Positions 13,001 through 24,727 are shown, numbered from the stretch's first letter. The stretch is DNA of 64,000 nt from Daedaleopsis sinensis (GCA_033807695.1 CM066310.1:1674001-1738000), one strand, 5' to 3'. Program-made: numbers and translations. Notes: a model not told the origin generated them from the sequence alone.

Positions 13001-14392
13001 ACAGGCGTGTTCTTCGTCGTGCAAAGCTCGCAGCGCCGCAGTATACGCGCGCTCTACAGCGGCGACAGCGTCCTGTCGACCGTGCGGCGGCCGGGCGCGC
13101 ACCGCGAGTACCTGCGCGAGGTGTCGAAGCAGACGGCGATCGTGCGCCTGCAGGGCTTCATGTTCTTCGGCACGATCACGCACGTCGAGCAGGCGATCCG
13201 CGCGCTCCTCGACGAGCCGGTCTGGCGGCGGACGCCCATCCGTTTCCTCGTGCTCGACCTCGCGCTCGTCGCCGGGGTGGACATGAGCGCGGCCGAGGCG
13301 TTCGTGCGCGTGCAGCGGCTGCTCGCGGGCAAGAGCGTCGTCCTGGTGCTGTGCGGATTTACGGTCGAGAGCAGCGTGGGGCACGCGCTGCGCAACGTCG
13401 GCCTGCTGGACATGCAGGGCGTGGAGCTGTTCGAGACGTTCAGCGACGCGGTCGAGTGTGAGTGCATGCATGCCCCGGGCTTGGGACCCCTCCGTTCGAG
13501 GCGAGGCGAGGCTGACGAACGTGTGCTGGGGCCACCCGGATCACAGGGACCGAGAACATCTACCTCCGCGCGTGGTTCACGGCGCAGAAGACCGAGGTCC
13601 TCCCAGTCAGTGAGTACCAGCTCTCATGCGCTGCCGGATGCATGTGTCTGAAGGATCACGAAGCCCTGCCCGGTCGGCAGGACGACGTCATGCCGTTCCC
13701 AGGTTCTATGGTAGACAGCCCGCGCAGAGCCGCCCTCGTCGACGCAGGGTGGCGGACCATCGCTCGAGGTCAGTCTCGTTTTCACCGCACATCGTCGCGC
13801 CCCATTTCCCGGCTTACACCCCCTCCCTGCGCGTGCCACCAGACCATTCCCCGCCAAGCGACCAGCATCAGCCGGAGCCGTTCAACACGCTTGTCCGCGC
13901 GTTCTCGCCGTACGAGGCGCTCGACCGCGCTACCTACGCGCCGCTCCTCCCGTACCTCACGCGCATGGCCGTGCCCGCGGGGACGGTGCTCTGGACGCAG
14001 GGCGCGCGCCCGGACGGGCTCTACTTCGTCGAGGCGGGCATCTTGCGCGCGACGTACGCGTTCGCGGACCCGACGCCGCCGATGGTCGAGTCGATGGTGC
14101 CCGGCACGATCGCGGGCGAGCTGTCCGCGCTCGCGGGGCTCGAGCGCAACGCGACGTGTGTCGTCGAGCGTGCGGCGGTGCTCTGGAAGCTCAGCGCAGA
14201 TAGCCTCGAGCGGCTCGAGCGCGAGCAGCCGGAGCTCGCGCGTGCGTTCATGCGGCTGATTCTGAAGGGTGAGTGCCTGCGATGATTCTTTTGCGTTTGC
14301 ATCCGGGGGCTGCGGCGCTGACTGGACGGCTCTGGACAGTCGCGAAGCTAGACTACGACATCCTCATCACTGCGCTGGCGACGAGGCAATGA
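10036..14392 (+). CDS. SulP-family transporter with STAS and cyclic-nucleotide-binding domains (Vsb1/YGR125W type)
   Basis: A gene of about 20 exons split by short introns. The likely start is ATG 10036 ([12 protein letters not shown]), joined by an intron ending at base 10244 to a disordered Ser-rich N-terminus; a start at 10354 is the alternative. The membrane part begins at [20 protein letters not shown]. It runs through the SulP hallmarks [17 protein letters not shown] and [14 protein letters not shown] up to about 12.95 kb. A cytosolic STAS domain follows ([16 protein letters not shown] ... [18 protein letters not shown]), then a Crp-like nucleotide-binding fold ([20 protein letters not shown] ... 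[12 protein letters not shown]). It ends in [14 protein letters not shown]. The SulP-STAS-cNMP order matches yeast vacuolar Vsb1, so a vacuolar amino-acid or anion transporter is likely; the substrate is not readable. One intron (11480-11533) appears to be GC-AG. Confidence 0.88.
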
Positions 14393-15622
14393 TTCGGCAC
14401 CCAGTCGCGACTCGGCCTCGACAAGGACGACTTGGTATATTATTTTATAAATAATCAACCGCTTCTCCATTCGTGTTGACATCGAAGGCCAGCAGGATCA
14501 GCTTTCGCTCCTGGCCCCCTTGTAGCACTAGACGACGTTCACACAGACTATGGCCCTCGGCCCAAAAGTACTTGTTACGATACCCCGTGGCATTCGCACA
14601 CGTTCAGTTGCCCAGTACTACCACGTTCGCATACCTGCTCCTCCACAAGCACGGACATCTACATAGACGACATCTCAGTACATACTTGCGGGGACCTTTG
14701 ACCGGCCCGTGTATTCGAACCTGCTCCACGTGTCAATCAACCTCCTGCCACCTGGCTCCTTGGCCGTAAAGCAAATGGAAGTCGAAGGCTGAGGTAGGTA
14801 AGTGTACGTATACGTACTACAGGTGCGTGCTTGCCAGTGGTTCTTCCTACTCCTGCCGCCCCTAGTGATCGCCCTCGCCTATCCTTTTGTACTGTGATCT
14901 CTGAGGTCTAAGTAATAGCTCAGTGATGCATTTGCCTCCGCCATCACCGGCACCCCCAACAGCCTCCACCACCTTCGGATGACCTTCCACCACCCGGCGA
15001 TATTCAGGCACCGCTTTTTCGTGATCGCAGCTGTAGAGAGCTGTAGCCACAACGCTTAATACCCAGATCTGAGACAAGTGAGTATATCAAAGCATTCTTT
15101 CCGTGCAGAGTCCAGACCTAGTAATACTACTACTAGTAGTAACGATGGGCGGCCAGTCTCAGACGTTCAAAATCCTCGTGCGTCCTCCAGCAGCCTCAAG
15201 TCTAGATTATTTCGACTCTCGTTGAAGCCTGCCATCTGCGAGCGGTTGGGAGATATGGGAGAAGGTGATGGGGGATCTCCTGATAGTCTTCTCGCGTCAT
15301 GTGCAGGCTCATGTGCGGTGACCGCCATATGGACACCTAACGTTCGCAATGACGCACCTCGTGGATCTCGCATCAGCCAGGGCCACCTTGAGCAAGGCAA
15401 GGCCTGGCAAGGCCTAGCAAGGCACTGCATTAAACTCCAGTCTCCAGGTTGAAACTGCCGAACGCGCGCGGTAGCGAAAGTTAGCGAAGGGTAGCTAAGC
15501 GAATGCGCGTATAAAATGGCCGGGCGCAGGATCGAGAGGAGCTCGACGCCGTCCGCTGGTTCCCCCATTTTCCATGCCGCCCCTCCCTGCCTCCTCCAGG
15601 ATATCTGTTCATCTATCTAGCG
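14393..15622. other. Intergenic, upstream of GH76-1
   Basis: About 1.2 kb with no convincing exon. The last 250 bases are the GH76-1 promoter. They carry repeated CAAGGC words at about 15393-15425 and a TATA box. Much of this stretch recurs upstream of GH76-2. Confidence 0.55.
15510..15516 (+). promoter_or_regulatory. TATA box of GH76-1
   Basis: TATAAAA lies 113 bases before the ATG, within GAATGCGCGTATAAAATGG. The same 19 bases occur before the second GH76 gene. Confidence 0.7.
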
Positions 15623-17345
15623 ATGTTGCTCAACTTCAACAAGATCGCCTCGCTGGTGTCGGTCGTGACCGCGCTCGCCGCATTCGCCACGTCCGCCGTC
15701 GCGTCGCCCCTTACCGGTACCCACCAGCTGGAAGCGCGCGCACAGTGCGCCGCGACTCTGAGCACCGCTCATGTACGTTTCCTCGCCATCCCGTCACCGC
15801 ACACGTCGTTGTAACACGCGCCACTCAATATGTGCAGAGCGTCGCGCAACGTCTGCAGTCCCATTACTGGAATGGCAGTGGATGGGGAATCTTCTGGACG
15901 GATGCGGTCAGTACAGTATCCCCCTCTGGTTGCCTCTGACGAGTCTAACTCTAACCCGCCGCATCGTTTCAGAACACGATCGAGGACCTCTACAACCTGA
16001 TGCTAGCTGAGGGCACGTCCACATTCGATGTGGCGGACTCGACGAGGATCGGTCAGCTCGCGCTGCAGCAGAGTCGGGACGCGTGGGTCAGCGCGCTCGG
16101 GGGCAGCAACGACGACGCGGGCGTAAGTCGTTTGGATACCTCTCCTCTCAACATGTAGTTGCTAACTGTCAAGATGCGCTTTTGATAGTGGATCATCCTC
16201 TCCTTGTGGAAGGTTGGCGACTACAGGATCAACCGTGGCCAGGACTCCTCTGCGTACTTTGTGCGTCCATCCGTCGTACTGAGCGCCCCTTCGATGCTGA
16301 CATAGGGTCGCCGACTAGAACAGCGCAAAGATTGTCTATGATATCATCGCCGCCGAGTGGGACGACAGCAAGTGCGGTGGAGGGAGTAAGTCTCGTGCCC
16401 GTGTCCGATTCGACTTAAAGCTTGACGAGCGCTCATTTCGAATGTCCGCTTGCAGTGTGGTGGTCCTCGGCGCACACGTACAAGAACGCGGTTACGAACG
16501 AGCTCTTCCTGTACATCTCCGCGTCCGCGTACCTCCGCTTCGGGGACCAGGCGTACCTCGCGAACGCACAGAAGGTATGTCCTACCGCACGCGCGAGACT
16601 ATAACAGACGACTGACATGCATCCTGACAGACCTGGAACTGGCGTAAGCACCGGACAGCCTCGCTACGCTCAGTTGTAGGAACTGATCTGATACATCCCC
16701 TCCAGTGAAAAACTCGGGCATGCGTAACAGCGACAATTTGTGGAATGACGGGTGCGCTCTCCGCCGCGCGCTCCTGCTGCTATGCCAGCTGACCTCCCTC
16801 CTTCGTGCAGCCTCACCGACGCGTGCACGAACAACGGCCAGGAGACATGGATATACAACCAAGGCGTGATCGCGTCTGGGCTCGCCGCGCTCTCCAAGGC
16901 GACGGGCGACACCTCGCTCATCACAGAGGCAGAGAAGACGCTCGATGCCGCGATCGCGCACAAGACCCAGAACGGGATCCTCAAGGAGTCGTGCGACAAC
17001 GCGGCGCCGACGTCGTCGTGCAACAACGACCAGGCGATGTTCAAGGGCATCTGGATGAAGCATCTGCAGTTTTACCTCGACCTCGTCCCGGACCGCGCGG
17101 CCAAGTACCAGGGCTTCATCGGCGCGCAGGAGAGTGCGGTCGTGCACTATGGCACGGGCGCGGACTGGACGGTCGGGAACGTGTGGTACGCGGCCAGCCA
17201 GGGCGGTTCGCTGTTCACGGCGCAGACACAGGTGCGTCATTCCGCGGGGTGTCGCTGGCTCGGTGATTAATAGCTAACGGTGTTAACATCATAGACATCT
17301 GGCCTTGCTGCACACGTCTCCGCTGCGAAGTACGGACCTTGTTAA
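15623..17345 (+). CDS. Secreted GH76 endo-alpha-1,6-mannanase-like glycoside hydrolase, copy 1
   Basis: Ten exons: 15623-15772, 15838-15906, 15973-16122, 16189-16260, 16319-16385, 16456-16574, 16631-16643, 16706-16751, 16811-17231 and 17295-17345. They give 385 residues. A hydrophobic signal peptide comes first (MLLNFNKIASLVSVVTALAA, cleavage expected near VASPL). The GH76 fold is clear from WTDANTIEDLYNLML, GGSNDDAGWIILSLWK, MWWSSAHTYKNAVTNELF, NDGLTDACTNNGQETWIYNQ and the C-terminal GADWTVGNVWYAA. The adjacent aspartates in SNDDAGW match the catalytic Asp pair of GH76. The enzyme should cut alpha-1,6-mannan of yeast or fungal walls outside the cell, for nutrition or wall remodelling. Exon 7 is only 13 nt long. 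No CBM or GPI tail is present. It is the upstream member of a tandem pair. Confidence 0.92.
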
Positions 17346-18081
17346 GCGTCATGAGAGGAGAGGGCTACTTTGGACTATCACTGATTGTGTGGATATTCGA
17401 CGTACATTAACTTCGGTCTTCGTCTTTTAAAGTAAGTGTCGTGAGTTTTAGGGTAAGTAGTAAGTAGTAATCCTCCGCACGATTGAACTAGCGCGGGGTT
17501 GATAACGTTAACGCTCGGCGAGTATGTGTTGTCTCAGACATCCGACCCGGGAAGCTTAGCAAGCGGGACAAGCAGTGAGTACATGAAACCGTTCTTTGCG
17601 TACAGTGCAGAGTATCCTCCTCACCTAGACGTCGACCTATTATAGTCGCCATGCCAGAACTGTAGGGAGCTGTGCTGGCCAGTCTCAAACGTTGAAATCT
17701 TCGCGCGTCCTCCAGCCTGAGGCCTGAACTCCAGTCTCACTGAGGAGGCCCGTCTGCGGGCTGTTGTCTGCTGTTGTCTTCTAGCGTATCCTCATGTGCG
17801 GCGAGCTTGAGCTGGCCAGCCAAGCAAGGCCTATTGGTAAGCCTAATAGCAGGACCTAGCAAGGCACTGCACTGCACTGAAGCTCCGCGAATCGTACCTC
17901 ATGAGGCTAAGCCGCTGAAACTCCCGAACGCGCGCGGGCGGCGGTAGCGACTGATAGCGAAGGCCCAAGGGTAGCGAAGTGAATGCGCGTATAAAATGGA
18001 CGGGTAGAGAGCTCGACCCCGCTCGGTGCCCCTCATTCTCTACGGTGCCCCTTTCCTGCGTATCTGTTCAGTTCTCTTGAG
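17346..18081. other. Intergenic between the GH76 genes, with a duplicated promoter
   Basis: This holds the GH76-2 promoter. Its last ~230 bases resemble the region before GH76-1: a CTAGCAAGGCACTGCA word, GAACGCGCGCGG, GAATGCGCG and the TATA box, in the same order. The remainder shows no exon. Confidence 0.6.
17990..17996 (+). promoter_or_regulatory. TATA box of GH76-2
   Basis: TATAAAA lies 92 bases before the ATG, in the same sequence context as the TATA box of GH76-1. Confidence 0.7.
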
Positions 18082-19819
18082 ATGTTACTCAAGTTCAACA
18101 AGATCGCCTCGCTGGCATCGGTCGTGACCGCGCTCGCCGCGCTGACTACGTCCGCCGTCGCGTCGCCCCTGACCCACCAACTGGAAGCGCGCGCACAGTG
18201 CGCCGCAACTCTGAGCACCGCACACGTACGTTTCCCCGCCATCCTATCATCACGCACCTTGTTGTAATATGCGCCGCGTCTTCCATGCAGAGCGTCGCGG
18301 AGCGTCTGCAGGACAAGTACTGGAACGGCAGTAAATGGAGCTCAGTCCTCTGGACGGATGCGGTCAGTACTATTCAGCACTGGGCTCTGGCTGCATCTGC
18401 AGCAGTGCAGCTGATCAATTAGCTAACCCCGACCCGCGGTATCCTGTCAGAACACGATCGAGGACCTCTACAACCTCATGTTGGCAGAAGGCACGGACAC
18501 CTTCGATGTGGCGGACTCGACGAGGATCGGCCACCTCGCGAAGCTGCAGAACCGGCTGGCGTGGATCGTCGCTCTCGGGGGCAGCAACGACGACGCGGGC
18601 GTGAGTCGCCTGTACGGTGTTCTCTCGATGTACGCTGCTAACTGTTGAGGTGCGCGCCCTGTAGTGGATCATCCTCGCCTTGTGGAAGATTGGCGACTAC
18701 AGGAACATCCGCGGCCAGGACTCCTCTCCGTACTTTGTGCGTCCATCCATTACATTTTAAACCGCGTGTTCGATCCTGACGCAAGGGCGCCGCGCAGAAC
18801 AGCGCAAAAATTATCTATGACATTATCGCTGAGGAGTGGAACGACAGCAAGTGCGGTGGAGGGTGTGAGTCTCGCGCGCGTCCGATTCGAGTTTGACGAG
18901 TGCTCATGTCGCATGTCCGCGCGCAGTGTGGTGGTCCACGAAGCACACGTACAAGAACGCTGTCACGAACGAGCTCTTCCTGTACATCTCCGCGTCCGCA
19001 TACCTCCGATCCAGGGACCATAAGTACCTCGAGAACGCGCAGAAGGTATGTTAATCCGCATGCGCGAAACAACACCAGCACCGACTGACAATGTGCATCC
19101 TGACAGACCTGGAACTGGCGTAAGCACTGGACAGCCTCGCTACGCTCAGTTGTAGGAGCTGATCTGATACATCCCCTCCAGTGAAAAACTCGGGCATGCG
19201 TAACAGCGACAACCTGTGGAACGACGGGTGCGCTCTCCGCCGCGCACTCCTGCTGCAGTGCCAGCTGACGTCCCTCTCTCGCGCAGCCTCACCGACGAGT
19301 GCAAGAACAACGGCCAGCAGACATGGATCTACAATCAGGCCGTGATCGCGTCCGGGCTCGCCGCGCTGTCCAAGGCGACGGGCGACACCTCGCTCATCGC
19401 GGAGGCCGAGAAGACGCTCGACGCCGCGATCGCGCACAAGACCCAGAACGGGATCCTCAAGGAGTCGTGCGACAACGCGGCACCGACGTCGTCGTGCAAC
19501 AACGACCAGGACATGTTCAAGGGCATCTGGATGAAGCACCTGCAGTTCTACCTCGACCTCGTTCCGGACCGTGCGGCCAAGTACAAGCACTTCATCGGCT
19601 TGCAGGAGAGTGCGGTCGTGCACCATGGCACGGGCGCGGACTGGACGGTCGGGAACGTGTGGTACGCGCCCAGCCAGGGCGGCTCGCTTTTCAGTGCGCA
19701 AACACAGGTGCGTCGGTCCACGGGGTGTCGCTCGCTCGCTGACGGATGGCTAACGGTGTGTGCCATAGACCGCTGGCCTTGCTGCACACGTCTCCGCTGC
19801 GAAGTATGGGCCCTGTTAG
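18082..19819 (+). CDS. Secreted GH76 endo-alpha-1,6-mannanase-like glycoside hydrolase, copy 2
   Basis: Tandem duplicate of the preceding gene, with the same ten-exon plan and the same 13-nt exon encoding TWNW. The signal peptide starts MLLKFNKIASLASVVTALAA. The GH76 motifs are conserved: WTDANTIEDLYNLML, GGSNDDAGWIILALWK with the aspartate pair, LWWSTKHTYKNAVTNELF and GADWTVGNVWYAP. The final exon (TAGLAAHVSAAKYGPC) ends at TAG 19817-19819. Differences from copy 1 are mostly single substitutions, including charge changes around residue 110 (HLAKLQNRLAW against QLALQQSRDAW). The frame appears intact throughout. The function is expected to match copy 1: secreted cleavage of alpha-1,6-linked mannan. 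Similar promoters suggest co-expression. Confidence 0.92.
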
Positions 19820-20806
19820 GCGTTTTGAGAGGAGAGGGCTCCTTTGGACTACCACCGATTGGGCGGATTTTTTTTCGCGTGTACAACCTTCGGTCTTTAT
19901 CTTTTCAAGGATTACGAGATTCAGGGTAGTAATCCTCCGCTCGATTTCGCTGTCAACGTCCAGCCCACAAGTCGACCCAAGCGCGAAGTCGACAAGGCTG
20001 GGCGAATATGGGTCATTTGCAGCTTCAGGTCGTCCGAGCCAAGCTTGACATTGCTCTCGTTGGGTCGTCTCGTGAAGGTCGAAGACGAGACAATAAACGA
20101 GAACCGCCGTAGGATGATTGGGGTGGTTAGTACTAGTTAGTACGTGAGGTATGCGAATCGCTGTGGGATGCAATCCACTCTGGCACGAGTCGACGTCAGA
20201 AATGGCAACCGCGTTGCTCGGAATTGCATACCTGAAGTTTGTAATCGTCGATGGGCTATGATGCAAGACGTCCTCGTCATAGTACCACTGAGATCTCAGT
20301 GTAAGAGGTCGGTGGTTACCCCTGTATACGTTCATGAAAGGGACACTAGTACTGTCTTGAACGGCGACATCGGCGACAACCACTTCATCCCAGGATGTTG
20401 ATGTTGTCGTCGTGTCTCATCCTCTCACTCACCTCTTCAAGATAAGCAATATTAAGTGCCTACTCACCATCAGACGCGCAGCCATGCCCTCCACTTTCCC
20501 GATGAGAGGACCAGGCAAGACGTGCGACTATCCCACCTCGTTGACATGGGTGATACGGCCGTCTAGTGTCTGTAGAGGCGTTAATCTCACATACCGGAAG
20601 GTTCTCTACATACCGGAAGGTTCTCTACATACCGGAAGGTTCTCTATATTCTCTTCCGTGTTGCCTTCTGCCTTTGCGGTGCGAGGCGGGGGCGGGGCGC
20701 CATGCGTGATGCTAAACGACACAGAGCATACATATCCTTCCGATCCGACGTTTGATTCTTGCTATTCTTGCAGAATAACGGAGGCAAAGCAAGATTGCGT
20801 GGTACT
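19820..20806. other. Intergenic between GH76-2 and the Dap1-like gene
   Basis: About 1 kb between convergent gene ends. Long open frames on the minus strand here lack family motifs. The only structure I see is a triple 19-bp repeat at 20590-20646. Confidence 0.5.
20590..20646 (+). repeat. Perfect 19-bp tandem repeat, three copies
   Basis: The unit CATACCGGAAGGTTCTCTA occurs at 20590-20608, 20609-20627 and 20628-20646 without a mismatch. It lies in non-coding sequence downstream of the Dap1-like gene. Confidence 0.95.
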
Positions 20807-21525
20807 TTACACCGCGTCGTTCTCAACCAGCTTCCCGCAGACGATGTACTTGCTCGAGAAGTGCTCCATCCAACCTGAATACAGCGGTCAGATAAGCCCC
20901 TGCAGCTTGAGATCCAATACGCACCCTTCATGTTCTCGCTGTCAAGCAAAAGAGAGTGAGCTTATGTAGCATGGAATGGGGGAGGAAGCGCGCACATCTC
21001 TTCCGGAGTGAGGTTGTCGAGCTTGTCCAACGGTTGGTCGATGGGGGTGAGCATCTCTGCATGGCGGCATGAGCCTCCGCGCTGCTCGCTATCGCTGCTG
21101 CGAGACGTACCTTCGTCGAAAGATTGCTTGGCCATGCCCCGCGATGCGTCCCGGCCCGCAAAGTTTGCGTACATGCCCTCTTCCCGGGGGTAAGGCTATG
21201 TGCTCCAACGGAGAGTGAGTGACGACTGAAAAGACTCACCGGGGCCATAGAAGTTCCTCCCAGCGGTCACATCATACACGACCCCCTTGATCGCGAGCAG
21301 AATGCGCTTGCCCTCCTTGCCGTTGAACGGCGCGAGGGTCTTCGGGGTGTAGGTCTGGTAGAGGAGAGTGGGCGGGTGGGACTTGGGCATCCATGTGTAC
21401 CCGTTCTTGAACTCGTTGGGCACAGACTGCGGGACGGATTTCGAGGGGAAAATGATCCTCTGGATGGAGTAGAGGATGTAGAGCAGGAGCGCGGTGTTCA
21501 CGGGGGTCCCGAGGTCGAAGGCCAT
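20807..21525 (-). CDS. Dap1/PGRMC-type cytochrome b5-like heme-binding membrane protein
   Basis: About five exons. The start is MAFDLGTPVN at 21525. A single N-terminal membrane helix (NTALLLYILYSIQRIIF) is followed by the b5-like heme domain. Its signature is FNGKEGKRILLAIKGVVYDV, GRNFYGP, MYANFAGRDASRGMAKQSFD, then LTPIDQPLDKLDNLTPEE. Small final exons supply IENMKG and WMEHFSSKYIVCGKLVENDAV before TAA at 20807-20809. The ligand tyrosines of the family (YDVT, FYGP, MYANF) are present. Yeast Dap1 delivers or stabilises heme for the P450s Erg11 and Erg5 in ergosterol synthesis at the ER, and the same role is likely here. It is divergent from the BNR gene with 243 bases between starts. The short last exons were placed by splice signals and family sequence. 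Confidence 0.9.
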
Positions 21526-21768
21526 GATTGCAGAATGATGAGCAGAAGCAGACGGACTCAGCAAGCGCGGGCCGTCGACTCTCGTCGGCGCTCGCGGTGA
21601 CCGGTCCATCGCGCGCGCTGGTCACGCTGTCCTGGTCATGCATCCTTCTCCTCAACTCCGAACATCTTCCCTAGGCTACGCGGTCCGCTCGCGTTAAAAG
21701 ATCAAAGAGCCCGACATGGCGGACTCTGTAACGGCAGCAACGTTGTTGCACCCGACCCCGCAATCACC

Positions 21769-23629
21769 ATGGTACACTTCGCGATGAAGGCCTGCGGGAC
21801 TCTCGGTTCTCTCCTCCTGGTCTCGCTCGGCGTACAGGCTGCCAGTTTGCGCGTCCTGGAGGTCACCACACTCGGTGAAGACCCTCAGACAACGAACCAC
21901 CTCAACGGAGAATCGTTCCAGCAGGATCCGCTGGTCACCTTCAACGGTACGTCGCTACACCGCAGTTTGTTGCCTGGGTCGACTCACGCGACATCCAGGG
22001 TACCAGTATGCTGCGTTCTATGTAGCTGACACGACCAACACGTCCGTAAGGCATCCGAGCCTCGCGCGCCGCGCTCTCACAGGCACGGACACGGCATGGG
22101 AGTCATTCTCATTCACCGACTACAACCAGACCGAGGACGACGGACACGACGTGTGAGTACTCCCTTCATTCGGAAATGGGCGGAGGCCTGAAGAGCTGCT
22201 CAGCATCTCGCTTGGGATTTCTCGTGGAGACGGCACCCTTCATCTCGGTTTCGACCAGCATGACAACGACCTCAACTACCGTGTCTCCCAAACCGGCGTT
22301 GCCACAAACCCGTCCAAAGTGCAATGGTCCGCTAATCTCTTCGGCCCCGTACTGGTGAGCTCCCTATGTGCACTTCTTGCGCTCGGAAATTTGAGCAGAT
22401 CGCGATGTGAAGGATCAACTGCCGGGCACAGAGTCCCTCGACAAGTCTATATACTTCATCAACGTGACATACCCCCGCTTCCTCTCCATACCCGAGTCGG
22501 CCAAGTCTCACAGCGCTGGCGCGGATCTCATCCTCGAGCTTCGAGTCGGACGGTCTGGTCTCGGAGACGACTGGTTGTACAAGTATACTCCGAACAAGCG
22601 CTGGACGCAGATTGGGAAGTATTTGCAGGGCGTGAACAGTCAGTCCCGTCATATTCCGGGTACGCCTCGGTCTCCGAGAGCTGATCCTTCTAATAGACAA
22701 TGCATACATCAACGGAATCGACTTCGATCCGAAGGGTAACCTGCTCACAAGCTGGCACGTGTCGTTAGCATGCTATTGCCATCCGTCGCTCACTTTGCGA
22801 ATTCCAGGACTTATCGCGACTACGTGAATGATGTTGGCCAGAACGTCGCTGTCCAAGCAGGCCCCAACGGTCCTGAAAATGTACGTCGCATATTCGCGTT
22901 CTGCCGTTCACCCTGCTAACACCCACATAGAACCACGACCTCAACTTCGCGTACAGCACCGACCTCGGGTCCACCTGGCTCAACAACTGGAACCAAAACA
23001 TCGCGAACATGTCCGCCAGCCAGCCCATCCTCCCGTCCTCCGCCGGCATAACGATCTTCGGCATCCCCAAGTACGGGTGAGCCCCGCTTTCCCCGCAGCT
23101 CGCATCTCATCCCGGACTCACCCTTTTGCACCCTAGCGGCATCCTGAACCAAGAAGGGCAGACCGTCGACAGCGAGGGGCGCCTCCACGTCCTCAACCGC
23201 GAGAACACGACCGGCACCGAGCGCTGGTACCACTACTGGCGCAGCACGACATCGCACTGGACGCGCACCCCCCTCCCGCTCCCCCCAGCGCTCCCTGGCT
23301 CGGACAGCTTGAACATCACGGGCACGCCCACCGTCATCGGCAAGCGCGGCAAGGCCGTCGCGCCCCCGCAGTCCCCGCACGGGAGCCTGCTGCTCGTGCT
23401 CCCCTCGAACGCGCCGGGCTCGAGCGCGCTCGCCATCCTGCGCAGCACCGCGCGCGGCCACTTCCGCGACTGGGAGACCGTGTGGGAGGCCCCGAGCGGG
23501 TGCGCGTGGGAGCCGCTGTTCGACCGCTACAGGCTGGACACTAGCGCGGGTGGCGATGGGGTGCTGAGTTTGTTCGTGGTGAACGGGACGGCGATCCAGG
23601 TTGTGGATATCGACTTGGGTGATGTTTGA
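21769..23629 (+). CDS. Secreted BNR_4-type beta-propeller protein (polysaccharide-lyase-like)
   Basis: Multi-exon gene encoding a secreted protein of roughly 480 residues. The signal peptide is near ACGTLGSLLLVSLGVQAASL. The BNR_4 hallmark follows: ISLGISRGDGTLHLGFDQHD then NDLNYRVSQ, with later propeller strands GSTWLNNW, ITIFGIPKYGG, TVDSEGRLHVLNRE and GTERWYHYWR. The final exon ends VNGTAIQVVDIDLGDV and TGA. Proteins of this architecture are seven-bladed propellers. Some bacterial and fungal relatives are lyases or glycosidases on uronate-containing polysaccharides (PL24/25 ulvan lyases; fungal rhamnose-glucuronate lyases). A similar extracellular activity is inferred; catalytic residues were not assigned. 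The start is the ATG at 21769. Confidence 0.8.
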
Positions 23630-24727
23630 TCAAGGTGTGGACTCTGGAGGCAGGCAGTGCACCTGCAGCAGCGTGGTTTTTATGCTGCTGGTTATCACTT
23701 CCTTGGTTAGTGCATCGTGTACAAGTTCTCAATCTCACTGTTCGTTCGATATCCCCACCGTGATGCTCGTTATCCCCCGCGTTGGGTCCCGTCGAGGACC
23801 GAGACCCCGCTGGACCGGGGCCTGCGTCCCAGCACCCGTCGCGCCTCGCCAAGCGTGACACGAAAGGTATGAAATAATTATGTGACCACTGGTCACTTTC
23901 GCTGTGGATCGGGACACGGACGTCGCGATGCGTCGGGAGAGTACATATTGGTTCTTTGTGCTCTTGTTCTGGACAAGCAGTAGGCTATCAGCGAAAGAAA
24001 TTTTACGTACCGATGGGACGGTCGGATCTTCACCCTCCCGTTTGTTTCGGCATAATCTAGTGTGATGGTATTACAGGACTGCCCGGAACTAGTAGCGTGA
24101 GAATTCCTTGTTGGCTCGAGTCTTCAATATCAATATTAATATCGGGATGTGTTCGCCGCGCGCTTTGTGTTCGGAACTTGGCGTATGTAGAGAGCCGTCA
24201 AAGCAGAGCCAGCCAAATTCATCTAGTAAAGCCATCTCCAGGGTATCTTTGAGATCGCACTGTGCCATGCAGTGACCTCAGCCTCCCTGACCCGGCGTTA
24301 CGGTGGCTGTGTTCTTCTAACCACCTGGTGCGAATTGGTTACAAGCACTACAGCTGCGATTGTCATGAAAGTGGCTGCAGGCGAAATTTATAGTGACAAT
24401 AAGGCTCTGTGTCCCTCAGAAGGTGTATAGTGCGCAGCGAGAAAAGAACAGTAGCGTTACAGAGGATTTAGGGCGCTCAATCGTACAAGCGAACCTCATG
24501 GCGTGTCCACATATGGCAGTTGGACTCCGATGAGGCGCTTAACGTGTTGAACTTCGACCACGACCACCTATCGTCTGTCCCCTTTGTGCACCGCCCTATT
24601 GTCCTCTTCATTTGTCCTCATTGCTGGTATCGGCTATCATTGACTCATCCTCTGTGGCCCAGTCGCATTGTGTCCTGCCACGGTCCACACACGCAGTGCC
24701 TCTCAGCCTAACCAGCACTCTTCTGAG
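23630..24727. other. Intergenic, upstream of FunK1 copy A
   Basis: About 1.1 kb without a recognisable exon. An AT-rich palindromic patch (ATATTAATAT) lies at about 24134-24143. The last ~150 bases resemble the region before FunK1 copy B, including GTCCTGCCACGGTCCAC. Confidence 0.5.

Noticed and set aside
2820..14392. A secondary-metabolite gene cluster around the methyltransferase
   Set aside because: The neighbours are a RhoGEF and a SulP transporter; no backbone synthase, P450 or transcription factor is present.
16599..17240. 213-codon open frame antisense to GH76-1, with a counterpart in GH76-2
   Set aside because: It mirrors the GC-rich third-position pattern of the sense gene; the translated sequence is Arg/Val-rich without a family.
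19691..20383. 230-codon open frame on the minus strand over the end of GH76-2
   Set aside because: It overlaps the conserved last exons of GH76-2 in antisense, has no recognisable domain and no splice context.
24134..24143. ATATTAATAT palindrome as a regulatory or origin site
   Set aside because: Short AT-rich palindromes are expected by chance in such intergenic DNA; nothing else supports a site.
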